Positions 10,482-19,784 of a stretch of 22,777 bases of DNA are shown in pieces. Position 1 is the stretch's first letter. Every line of letters starts with the position of its first letter. The notes under the pieces are model-generated. The model did no database searches. It had not been told where the DNA came from and saw only the letters and a list, made by a program, of their open reading frames with translations. Source of the DNA: Smittium culicis (taxonomy: Eukaryota > Kickxellomycota > Harpellomycetes > Harpellales > Legeriomycetaceae); the NCBI GenBank assembly GCA_001970855.1, contig LSSN01005596.1, positions 1 to 22,777 on the forward strand. Direction: 5' to 3'. The position numbers and the translations under genes were made by a program.

Positions 10482-10846
10482 ATATAGGATACTCTTAGGG
10501 GAAGTGGAGCTTTTTTTCTTAGTAATACTATTTGCTTATTTATATTAGGTTTAGCTATTGGTTGTATATAGTAAACCATTCGATGATAGATTCTAATAAC
10601 CTTTTCCCGTCCAACACTCTTTAAAAAATTCAAATTTATGATTCATTTATGATTTATAATCGAATTTATTATTTGCTGCTATAATACAATAAACTTATAT
10701 TTATCAAAGACTCGTAATTAAAGTATTTTAATTGAACAATGTTGGCTATATTTAGAGGATCAAAGATAAACTACCGTGTGGAAAAGAGCTAAGAGAAGTT
10801 GAAATGAATTTAGAAAAAAGCTAAATACATTAAGTAATCTTTATAT
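10482..10846 (+). mobile_element. MITE family A, copy 2, split by a family B element
   Basis: The left part (10482-10599) matches copy 1 from ATATAGGATACTCTTAG through GTGGAGCTTTTTTTCTTAGT to AAACCATTCGATGATAGATT. At the place where copy 1 has TTAA, the sequence is interrupted by family B copy 3 (10600-10788). The tail after it (10793-10846) ends in AAGTAATCTTTATATT, similar to the AATAATCTTTGATATT end of copy 1, with about 27 bp missing. The left part is secure; assignment of the tail is moderate. It is inverted relative to copy 4, 96 bp away. Confidence 0.55.
10600..10788 (+). mobile_element. piggyBac-like MITE, family B, copy 3 (inside a family A element)
   Basis: A 189 bp element running from CCTTTTCCCGTCCAACACTC to CTACCGTGTGGAAAAGAG. 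The flanks are ATAA (10596-10599) and CTAA (10789-10792), each one base away from the TTAA seen intact around copy 1. Internal AATTAAAGTATTTTAATTG and ATGTTGGCTATATTTAG blocks match the other two copies in order and spacing, and the length agrees within 1 bp. Confidence 0.7.
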
Positions 10847-10849
10847 TTA

Positions 10850-12060
10850 TTGGACAGAATTTCCAGCGTGTTAGGCAATGCTTACTAATGTAGCTTTAAA
10901 TAAAAGTATGAATTGAGGGGAGCAGTAAGCTTAATATTGAGTGGTTGATCATGCTAGATGGTATTGTTTGTGCTTTTATTATTATGCGTATGTGAATAAG
11001 CTGCCTTGAAGGGTTAACCTTTCCTCTCTCAGTACATTATTAATGGAAGAGAAAAAAAGGATATATAGTATTATAATTAAAATATTATAGTGCAAGCTGA
11101 TTGATTGATTAGTGGAGAGATTTCAAGAGGTGAGTTGTGAGCGTAGTGTGATTGCAGGCATTTAAAAGCTGCCTTTTTATATTTCTGAAAGTGTTTGTAA
11201 TTTGATTTTTAGAGCTGAAATGCTATACTTGATGATATGCTCATAGTATTGGCGATGAAGGCACTGTCAAAACTTCCACGAGGTAGCCGAATAGCTATTG
11301 GACATTGGATTTGAATACGCATATGGATTGGTAGGATTCTTTGTTTAGTTAGGTGTACGTAAAATGGCAGCAAATAAAAAAAAGTCACGAGAGGATAGGG
11401 TCAGAGTGAAAAAATGAAATTATTGGATAGAGGCTGTTTAGCTAAGGTGTCTGAGGCCTGAAAAGTTAAGACTATATTCAATATTAGACCAAATTTATAA
11501 AGTATAAGACTAATGGCTTTGAATCGAAAATGTAAAGCCGAAGAGTTAACGAAAATGCTTCTACGTATAAAAGTCTCGGTAAAACTTTTCTCGAATAAAC
11601 AAGTCAATCTGAGGTCGATTCTAGTTAGCGAGTGGGTTGGTTTGTGTATTTTAAAGGGGTAAGGTATAGTTTGCTTATTAATTGATAGAATAGTGGTAGT
11701 GGTGTTTATTGAATGATAGTAGACATAAGTAAATTGAAGGGTAGAGGGGAGGATAGGAGTTGGCTGTATGGTTGATGAGGGGCGGCTGCAGAAACTCGCT
11801 TGGAGAACGCAGAAATATTTTAGAAACAGGAATTTAAAGGTGAGCGAGGGCGTCCATTGGCTGTAGATGTGGGCATTTTTGTGTGTTGGCTCTACAATTA
11901 GCGTGCATACAACTCAATACAGTACAGGAAAGGGATATTGGGAATATGCGTTGCTAATAATCGCTGTATATTACCATTGTTTTTGGTTTGGAGTAATTTG
12001 AGTGGCTGCTTGGGTGCTGAGTATGTATAGGCGTTTTTTGAATTTTAAGGGCTTGTGTGT
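10850..12060 (-). other. G-rich-on-plus, gene-free segment; candidate leftward transcript
   Basis: In this 1.2 kb the plus strand is strongly enriched in G over C; line 11101-11160 has 22 G and 4 C. No credible protein is encoded. The longest minus-strand ORF (11401-11607, 68 codons) is hydrophobic and unrecognised. In the ZDS1-like and GLTSCR1-domain genes of this window the sense strand carries more C than G, so the bias would fit transcription leftwards from about 12060, i.e. a non-coding or long-leader RNA. This is inference from composition only. Confidence 0.35.
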
Positions 12061-13121
12061 ATCCCGGCTATTACTTTTTCTCAATTAGCGCTATTATTTA
12101 CTTACTGAGCTAATGCAAATACTTATATTCTCATCTATTTTAATATTTATTTAGTTCCTTTATAAATGCTATAATTTATATTCTCAGCTATTTTACTGTT
12201 TATTTATTTATTTAATTTTTTTTTTTTGTAATACAATTACTTGTCATTGAATTGTAATTATCTTGCTATTAATCTCGAAGTGCGCCAATTTTCAAGGCTC
12301 ATTACATCACTGCGTAGTTAAATAAAAGCTCTTTCTTCTGTGCTCATTTTCACAACTCTGCAATTACTCGCATATTATTAGCACTAAAGCCACCACTGCC
12401 GAAATAAACCATTTAATACAGCAACCGCATTTATTACTATTGGTTTGCCATACTCTCATTCTTTCTCACCAAATAAAATTTTTTTAAGCTTTAACAAAGT
12501 GGCTCCTTTTATGGGCTTCAAATACTAAACACTTCTATAGTAATACGCCTATGGTCCTTAAAACCACTATCCGCGAAAATATCTGACATTACTTACACAA
12601 TACTCTTTTTAGCCCTCTTTACCCCCCTTAACCCCCAACCCTTCTAGCCTCTTATACCTTAACAATATCGCTCTTCCAATAGTATTTCGCCCCAATTATA
12701 TCACATATTCTTTCCCTCTCTTTTATACTTTAGCCTGTATAGCTGTATTATCTACTCCTTAGTTTGACCTTTTTAATAGCCTAGCACTCCTTCCGAATAT
12801 CAACCAAACTCTTCTTATTTTTAGCACTCCCTAGCTCACTTTGAGGCCAGCTTTATAAGATTACCCATTTATACGCCTCTCTAAATAGCAAAACTTTATT
12901 TACTTTAAACAATTGCAAACTCGCTCCCTTATTTTTTTTTTACCCACTGCAATTCCCTCTTCAGTACCACTCATTCGTTCAAACACTTTTTATCACATCA
13001 TAAAATCCCCAAAAGATAATACTTTATCCCTCTCTTTTTTAGTTTTTTTTATTTTTAAATTTACTCTTGTTATAATCATCCGAATTTAAGATAGAGTAAT
13101 ATTTCTAAAATTTATTCTCAA
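12061..13121 (+). promoter_or_regulatory. C-rich upstream region or long leader of the ZDS1-like gene
   Basis: About 1.06 kb of pyrimidine-rich plus strand; line 12601-12660 has 26 C and 2 G, including ACCCCCCTTAACCCCCAACC. No ORF of note is present. The bias begins abruptly near 12060 and runs up to the ATG at 13122, which suggests a long promoter or transcribed 5' leader. Several upstream ATGs exist (for example near 12511). A T-rich stretch (13035-13075) precedes the start. No specific binding site is assigned. Confidence 0.4.
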
Positions 13122-15800
13122 ATGTCCAGTATTCAGACTCTGTCTTTGCCCACTAGTGATAACAATCAAAAAGAAGAAGAAGAAGAATGGATCAACGAGG
13201 AAAAAGAAACTATAAGCGAACTCAAGCGTGGCGCAATAGCTGCACAGTTCCCACAAGATTTTAGTGTAGACTCCGATTTTTTAAGTCAACCAAACAACGT
13301 ATGGCTCCCTGCTAGACTTCATCCCGAAATTTCTCCTGGCGATTTTCAAGATTGGCTCGAAAAACACGAAACTCAAAATATTAAAGTCAACCAAGGTGTC
13401 ACTAGAAAAAAGTCCCTTTTAAGATACTCTTCCAAAAATTTAGATCTACTCGATTCTACCGATGCATCAGCTGAGGACTCCCAGTATTTTAACAGTTCCT
13501 CTCTCGACCAATCTTCTTCGATTGATTCTACCCTCAATATAAACTCATGTAATTCTTCTCTATCTTATTCTACCCTTCTTGTGCCCGACTATTTACTATT
13601 TATCGATTTCGATTTTACAAATACGCTCATTTTAAATTTATCATAATAGCTTTATTTGCTTCTAACCTATATTCTACACATACTTATATCCCTTTATCGT
13701 AAAAATTTTTATTTTTAATTTATATTTTACTTATAATTAATTCAAAATCTCCTTTCCACCCTTTTAGCACTGCCTGACGAGTTTCCTAATCCTCGACTTT
13801 TCCCTAAAACTGATAAACCAAAACCCTCTTTAAAAAGAAGTAAGCTAGTAAACAAAAGAAGAGATACATCCTCCAGGCCAAGAAGAGGAAAAATTCCAAT
13901 TCCTTCTTCCTCCGATTCTTGCGATTCCACCCAATTCTCTTCCTCAAAAAACGTTGACCAAAATGGAAATTGGCAGTTTTCCTTAGCTGAACTATCTCTT
14001 GCTGAAGACCCTAAAAGCTCTTCTAACCAGCTTTCTAGAAAGTTATCAACTGCCAAGATCTTGGAACACATTTCAAAAGAGGTTAGCGATATGTCCTTTG
14101 AAGATTTAGGCTTTGATGGAGTACAGACATCTTTCTCCCCTAACTCCAGTTTTGTCGATTCTGTCACTAAAATAAGCGACTCTTCCCTTATCGCCTCTAA
14201 TCCTGATTTCTCCAAAGACTTGGAAATTGATTTAAATTCACCGCTTGATAAGAAATCCTTTTCAAAATCTACCAATAACCAATCCACTCACCCCATTAAA
14301 AGTTCAAAGTCTCTATCCTCTACATACTTTTCAAGCAAAAAAGATAAGAATGCTGAACCTGAACTCCCTAAAAAACATATCTTACCCTCTGCTATGTCTT
14401 TTCTTCGCTTTGGTAAAAGTAAAAGTTCTTCAGTAGGGTCTACAAAAACTCAAAAAAAGGAATCCGCAAAAAATGCGTTTGACTCCCTTTCCAAGAAATC
14501 ATCTGGTTCAGATTCAGATAAAAAAAAGGACAGCTCAAGCGTTCAACCATTAGACTACTCTGATATGCCATCTTTTGTTGCTGAAAATTTAATGATGCCT
14601 GATCAAGCCAGCAGATACCCAAATGTTTTAACCCCAATAAGACCCCAACCAACTATTTATAAATTTACTCAAACTAGATTTCCGATACATATAGAACGTG
14701 CTATTTACCGTTTAGCATCTATTAAACTCACAAATCCAAGAAGGCCCCTTTACCAAAAAGTACTACTAACAAATATGATGTATTGGTACCTAGAACTAAT
14801 AAACCCTAAATCTTTCCAGCCAACATCAAATTTAAATAACAAAAAACCTGTCTATCAAAAATCTCACAATCTTCCAGCAAATCACTCCCCTCAATCCAAC
14901 ATCACTAATCAAGTTGTACAAAATTCATCCGAGCAACAAAATAAATACTACTACCAACCCCAAGCCGAAAACTCTCAATTGTACAGAGATAATAAGCAAG
15001 GTGCGGATCCAAGAAATATCTATTATGGCCCTCAAAACTATTCTAATAACAACCAACGTAAACAGCCACTTTTGCAACAAACACCTCTACCACACGAATC
15101 CTCTAATCAAAGACCAAGATCTCCATCTAGTTATAGAAGCTCTGGCTCTGACAGCGATAGTAGTAGGACTTCAAACCACTATAATGTAGGAATGTCGTAT
15201 TCAAATAATAACTCGCGCGAGTCCTTAGTCAGAAAAAAATCGAAAAAATCTGGTAAGAGCTCGCGTAATCTTAAATCACTTGGCTCTAGTAACAAACAGA
15301 AATTTTATAATGAAAAGCAGTACAGAGGCCAGCCAAATTTAAGCAGCAGCGGTAATCTGTTTATGAATGACGGATCCACTGGTATTATTGATAAGTCTGC
15401 GCATTCTTCACAAAACTACGCTCAACCAGTTTATTCAAATAATCAACCTAGGCCCAATAATAACTTCAACATGGAGAACTCATACCCTAGCTATGACAAA
15501 AAAAAAGACCAATATAAAGGAGAAAACATTCAATCATACCCAAACAATAACAGTACTAATAGATATCCTTACACACCAAATGCTAAAACACCATCCACTA
15601 ACCCTGGACTTATCCAACCTCAGAATCATGGATCCTATTATGGATCCTCAGGCCCAACCACAAATGTACAGTCATCTTTAACCCCTACACAAATTTCATA
15701 CTACCAACAACAAAGTTTTAGACAGCATTCCACTAGCCCATCACCATCTCTACCCTCCCAATCCGCAGAATTATCAGTCAACTCCACTAAAATTCTCTAA
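13122..15800 (+). CDS. ZDS1: Zds1/Zds2-type PP2A(Cdc55) regulator, two exons
   Basis: Joining 13122-13548 and 13768-15800 gives 819 aa. Residues 446-490 (FPIHIERAIYRLASIKLTNP, then RRPLYQKVLLTNMMYWYLEL) match the Zds_C domain. In yeast this domain binds the PP2A subunit Cdc55 and supports Cdc14 release, mitotic exit and polarity. The N-terminal WLPARLHPEISPGDFQDWLE (residues 61-80), the RKKSLL motif (95-100) and the basic LKRSKLVNKRR (164-174) are in my recollection also shared by fungal Zds proteins. The rest is low-complexity Ser/Asn/Gln/Pro/Tyr-rich sequence with an acidic EEEEEE run at 18-23; a disordered tail of about 325 residues follows Zds_C. Between exons the frame is shut, and the intron restores it exactly. 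The exon 2 frame extends upstream of the internal TTG at 14061, so that codon is not a start. Identification rests mainly on Zds_C; which paralogue it matches cannot be told. Confidence 0.8.
13549..13767 (+). other. Intron of the ZDS1-like gene
   Basis: Donor GTAATT at 13549 follows AACTCAT; acceptor CTTTTAG ends at 13767. Length 219 nt, phase 1. A CTAAC branch-like word lies near 13660 and a TTAAT nearer the acceptor. Without removal the first frame stops at 13646. With it, codon TCA is rebuilt across the junction and the frame runs to 15800. Confidence 0.75.
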
Positions 15801-16022
15801 TAAAAAACTTTTTCTCCATGCATTTAATTTAATCTTATCCCCTGCCTTAAAAAAAAAACGCTAGTTTTAATAAAATTATTTTTTTTCTGCCTATATTTTA
15901 TAACTAATAGCATAAAGCACTATAAAGTCTTCAATCTACACTTTTTCAGCCCATTTTTATTTTTGAAATACATGTGACATTAGATTTACAGAATACGGGG
16001 ATAATCAAAAACCGATAATTAC

Positions 16023-16220
16023 ATATGGGAGATTCTTAGGATGAGAGAAACTTTTTTTCTTGGGAATATTATTTATTAAGAAAATTATTGTGATATTATT
16101 AGCTAGAGTTTATGAATCGTTTGCTAGCTTATTCTAATCGAGTTTAAAGCCCAAATAATGTTTAAAATGAAGGAAATATTTAATATGAAAAGCCCTGCTC
16201 CTCGAAATAATCTCCCATAT
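16023..16220 (+). mobile_element. MITE family A, copy 3, best-preserved termini
   Basis: A 198 bp element with perfect 12 bp inverted ends: ATATGGGAGATT at 16023-16034 and AATCTCCCATAT at 16209-16220. Similarity continues imperfectly inward. The flanking and terminal TA dinucleotides would fit a TA target site as used by Tc1/mariner elements, but with AT-rich flanks that is only suggestive. The interior is more diverged from copies 1, 2 and 4, although the CTTTTTTTCTT block at the same offset is retained. No ORF. Confidence 0.65.
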
Positions 16221-16361
16221 ATTGATTTAATGGAGTTTCAATATGTTACTTAAGAAAGAAAATAAATTAGTAAATATCAGTTGTTTCTTGATCGAGTTTG
16301 AGGTCAATAAGAACGATGGTAATGATACTTTCAGGAAAAGAGCGCGTTTGTTGAGGAAAGC

Positions 16362-16378
16362 GGGAGGGGGGGAAGGGG
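16362..16378 (+). other. G-quadruplex-type tract
   Basis: GGGAGGGGGGGAAGGGG contains G runs of 3, 7 and 4, enough for four G3 tracts with 1-2 nt loops. It stands out in an AT-rich spacer and lies about 235 bp beyond the stop codon of the leftward gene. The G-rich strand is the template for that gene, so its RNA would be C-rich here. Confidence 0.6.
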
Positions 16379-16610
16379 TGAGTAGAGTCCAGACAAATTA
16401 ACAAGACGCTTTTTTTAGCGAGATGGACGTATATTTAAGAACAGCGAGCAAAATCAAAGGAAATAAAAAAAAAAACATTAAAAAAAAAGATAAAAAGTAC
16501 TTTTCGATCTACAGTTATTATTGAAGTAAAAAAAAAAGGGGGAGGGATGGTACATGGAATCAAAATTAGTTCTTCTTTCAAAAAAAAAAAAATAAAGAAG
16601 CTAAAATTCA

Positions 16611-18727
16611 TCATAGTTTATCGCCTTTTTGGAATTCCAGACGTTGCTTTTCGAGACACAAGTGCAAAATGTCATGCTCAGTTTTATCGTCTAGGGTTGT
16701 TTGCAAAATTTTTATTCGAGACTCGATATTCGATATTCGAGATATTAGTACAGATTCGGATTTTGAAACGAACTGGTGGTAGTTTTTAACCTCATCGTCA
16801 GTTATAGGAACACCCGCATGTACGTGATACGGAAGCAGTCGCTGAATAATATCGGGCAGATTCCGGAAAGGTGTTTGTAAAGTCGAGTTTCCTCGCGAAA
16901 GCGACGAATGGTCTGCTGTTAGAACTGATTCGAACTTTTTTTTTACATTTGAGCAGTGTTCAGTGTACTCGTTAGATGGCTTTGATAAGTTATCTGAAAT
17001 CAAGTCTGCAGGTTTAATACCTGATCCCAAATCGAAAATATCGTTAATATCAGTTATTAGTCTTTGTGGTGATGTTTTTTTCAAATGTTTTTTTATAGTA
17101 TCTTGTTTGGGCTTTAGATGCTTATTTTTAAATTTATTGATGTATCCCAAATTATTAGAATCTTTTGAATATTTAGGTGTTCCATTCAACGTCCTTTTAA
17201 TATGTAACGGGCTAGTTGAGTTTGTAAATAAACCATTTGTTTTATACATCATTTGTTGGTTTTGCTTTGGGGTGTTTGGCTGTTTTACAGGAGATGAAAT
17301 ATGTTTACCAGGAGAAGATTCAAACGGTTTAAATCTTTCATTCTTATTAATATTGTTAGAAGAAATTTTTTTTGCGCTTATAGGAAAGCCACCAGAACTG
17401 AGTTGATTATTAATCAGTGGAATCTGAGGAAAGTTGTTTATAGAAGGGAAACGGTATAGTTTTGTAGACATATCTTTGAGGTTGTTATTATTGAGCGAAT
17501 TATGAAAGTTGCCATTTATATTATTAGGGGCAAGCTTGACCTGGATATTGTAAGGATTAAAAGAGGCAGAATCAATTTTATCTTTTACACCATTGTTTAA
17601 TTCGCTGGAAAGAGAAGATTTTTTACTAGTGATTAATGGTTTTGAGCTCTTTTTTGTTCTAGTAGCTTTGGGAGTGGTTGTTTGTTTGGGTGTTTTAAAT
17701 TGACTAAATGGATTTGGGTGTTGAGGTATTTGGGGGATATAGTTATTAGGCAGTGGTATGTTTTTTTGGGGATTAAGAGAAAACCCACTAACGTCACTAG
17801 AAATTTGAGGAAATAAGTTTTGTAGGTTCATTGGAGAGATTTCTGGAATGGGTGTATTGTAACCTGTTAAGCCTAATAAACAAGATATAAATAAAAAAGG
17901 AGTAAAATATATATTATTAAAAATAGTAATATATAAAAAGAATACAAGTATTATAAAAGAATTACCAAAAGGCATTTTTGGGGTTGCTTGTGGAATGTTC
18001 GAGGGATCTAAGTAGAGATGGTTATATGTATTAAAAGATGATGGATGTTATAAAAATGGTATTTCTTTGAAAGATCTTTAAAAAAAAGGGTTTTACCATT
18101 TGAAATCTTAGGAGTAATTGACGATAAAGATGTTGAGGGGAGCAATACCCGTGGTTTTATGGCAATTAAACCAGCCTGATTAAGATTGGTTGTTAATGAA
18201 GTTTGAGGGATGACAGGGATGTTAGTATCAATATATTGGGTATTTTGGAAAGTATTGTTTAAATTTGGTATAGGAGTTATTGGATTTGGGAGGTTGTTTA
18301 ATTGTTGTATACTTTGAGGGAGATAATTGTAGCCGAAATTGAATGTCGGTACACTTTGAGGATTCTGGAAGCCTGATGGGTTATATACATTTGTGGCTAT
18401 ATTGTTTGGTATATTGTAAAAAGACTGAGAGGCAGGATTGAAATCAGGTGGTTTCTGGCTCCCAAGATGTAATTTTTGAATTTCATCAATTACATGAGTT
18501 CGTTTATTAGGGTCTAGATCTTTAACCGACATGTTTCCAGGCAAGCGGTAAATAGTTTTATCGTTTCTCCTAACAACTTCCACAGCGACGCCGTCTATAT
18601 CTAAAACACCGACAATTTCGTCAGTGTTTTCTGAATTAGTTATTTCAGAAGATACGGGTTTAATTTTTAGAGGGGTATTCTTGCCAGGCATTTGAAGGGG
18701 CAAGTTTCCACTAATAGTTTCATGCAT
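16611..18727 (-). CDS. GLTSCR1/BICRA-like domain protein, three exons, probable SWI/SNF-type remodeller subunit
   Basis: Exons 18727-18097, 18007-17966 and 17872-16611 join in frame to 644 aa. The last 85 residues (560-644) start FRNLPDIIQRLLPYHVHAGV, continue through a charged helical stretch (SKSESVLISRISNIESRIKI) and end LHLCLEKQRLEFQKGDKL. The RLLPYHV core followed by long amphipathic helices is what I recall of the GLTSCR1 conserved region, which in animals defines the BICRA/BICRAL subunits of the ncBAF chromatin remodeller. Residues 38-90 (EIVGVLDIDGVAVEVVRRND, ending near IDEIQKLHLGS) form a second compact, unrecognised segment. Between them lies a long Pro/Asn/Ser/Lys-rich disordered linker. 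Nuclear location is inferred from the family and from basic clusters (for example KATRTKKSSK). The ATG at 18727 is the first in frame. The domain call is from memory, so function is tentative. Confidence 0.6.
17873..17965 (-). other. Intron 2 of the GLTSCR1-domain gene
   Basis: Donor TTTTG|GTAATT (from 17965), acceptor TTTATTAG (ends at 17873), 93 nt, phase 1. The stretch happens to be open in frame and would encode a very hydrophobic 31-residue piece (SFIILVFFLYITIFNNIYF...) that looks like a false membrane segment. Its extreme AT content and good splice sites favour an intron. Retention would give a different N-terminal half, so this is worth testing with RNA. Confidence 0.65.
18008..18096 (-). 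other. Intron 1 of the GLTSCR1-domain gene
   Basis: On the minus strand the donor is ATG|GTAAAA (intron starts at 18096) and the acceptor is CTACTTAG (ends at 18008). Length 89 nt, phase 1. Unspliced, the frame stops at the TAG of the acceptor itself. Splicing joins AAT G to AT CCC and keeps the frame open. Confidence 0.7.
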
Positions 18728-19610
18728 ATGAGATAGAAAAGATGATTCTAGCTTTGATAAAGAATATTCCGTTTAAGCTAAGGACAGAAATTTTATACAG
18801 GCAGTCGAAATCGTAGCTTGAGATGATTTCATCAGTAGTACAAAGTTATAAAAAAAAGCAGAGTAGTATAGATGATGAATTACAGAGCGGATTTATTTTA
18901 CTTTCCAAGGCGCTGTCGCTTAGAGACTGACATAGAACTCTACACATATGAAATAAAAGTTGTAATCTTAGATAACGTCAAAGGACAAGTGAGCACATCA
19001 AACAATTATTGGTATTATACATCTTATAGGCACCAAGATGGGCTTATGGACGGACGGCCATCAAGATGAGAAATGCGCGATGATAAAACGAATCATTGCG
19101 GACATTTGTAGCAAGAAATTAGTGATATTTTGGTATATGTTTTTTTGAATAGAAAAAAAAATTCTACAGTAAGATTTTTTACCTTTGATTAAACGCTAAT
19201 TATTTCACTTTAATTCTGGCCCCTAAAGCTTAAAATTATTTTTTTTCTAAAGGGTCGAATATTTTCGCGTAAACTTAACTTATCTTTTTTTTTTTTATTT
19301 AATTGCACTTTTTTAGCTTATATCCAACGCTCACAAGATTTGTTTATGCTCGCTAATGCATAGAGCATAATTCACCTCTTACTTTCTTACAAACCTCACT
19401 CGCTCAGCTCCCGTTAATCAGCGTCTCCCATTTGTGAACATCCATTTCTATCCCAATCGTACCATGTTATTAAGTAATTATATGTACTCATCCAATAATG
19501 TTTTCCTCACTGTTTTAATGTCCAATAATTAAGATATTTCGATTCTTTATTTGCCTATTTATTTTCATATATGGCCAACTATTCACGAGGAAAATTTTTT
19601 CTGAAAATAT

Positions 19611-19784
19611 TCGCTATTTTTAATTTCCATTGGACCAATAATCAGATGTTATTCCTAATTAGCTATTTTGAAAACTATTATCGTGTTCTAATTTGCTGTA
19701 TATTGATATAGAAGCCAATAATCATTGCTTATTTAGGTTAGGGACATTTAGGCGATAGCAGTTGGCTGATTTTCAAAATAGCGA
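19611..19784. repeat. Possible decayed inverted-repeat element
   Basis: A perfect 10 bp inverted pair, TCGCTATTTT at 19611-19620 and AAAATAGCGA at 19775-19784, bounds 174 bp. A third related word, TAGCTATTTTGAAAAC, lies between them near 19660 and matches the right end (TCGCTATTTTGAAAATCAGC on the minus strand). There is no second copy that I can recognise in the window and no clear target duplication, so this is a weak candidate. Confidence 0.25.

Larger units (their letters stand above)
15801..16610. other. Convergent intergenic spacer between ZDS1-like and GLTSCR1-domain genes
   Basis: Both neighbouring genes end here. AATAAAA directly follows the ZDS1 stop codon (15798-15803). The spacer holds a complete family A MITE (16023-16220), a G-rich tract (16362-16378) and A-rich runs at 16465-16490, 16530-16540 and 16580-16591. 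These lie in the 3' region of the leftward gene, where they read as T runs. No gene is seen. Confidence 0.55.

Noticed and set aside
11401..11607. 68-codon minus-strand ORF in the G-rich segment.
   Set aside because: Unrecognised and isolated; kept only as a remark because the segment may be transcribed in this direction.
12621..12641. C-rich run with CCCCCCTTAACCCCC, resembling telomeric CCCTAA repeats.
   Set aside because: Only one imperfect unit pair and no tandem array; part of the general C bias of the region.
13742..14287. 181-codon minus-strand ORF opposite ZDS1 exon 2.
   Set aside because: Antisense shadow of Ser-rich coding sequence; the plus-strand frame continues through it and contains the family motifs.
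16963..17406. 147-codon plus-strand ORF opposite the GLTSCR1-domain gene.
   Set aside because: It is the antisense shadow of a low-complexity coding exon; the minus strand gives the coherent, spliced protein.
18872..19069. 65-codon plus-strand ORF upstream of the GLTSCR1-domain gene.
   Set aside because: No recognisable domain, lies in the probable leader/promoter of the opposite-strand gene, and the length is within chance expectation.
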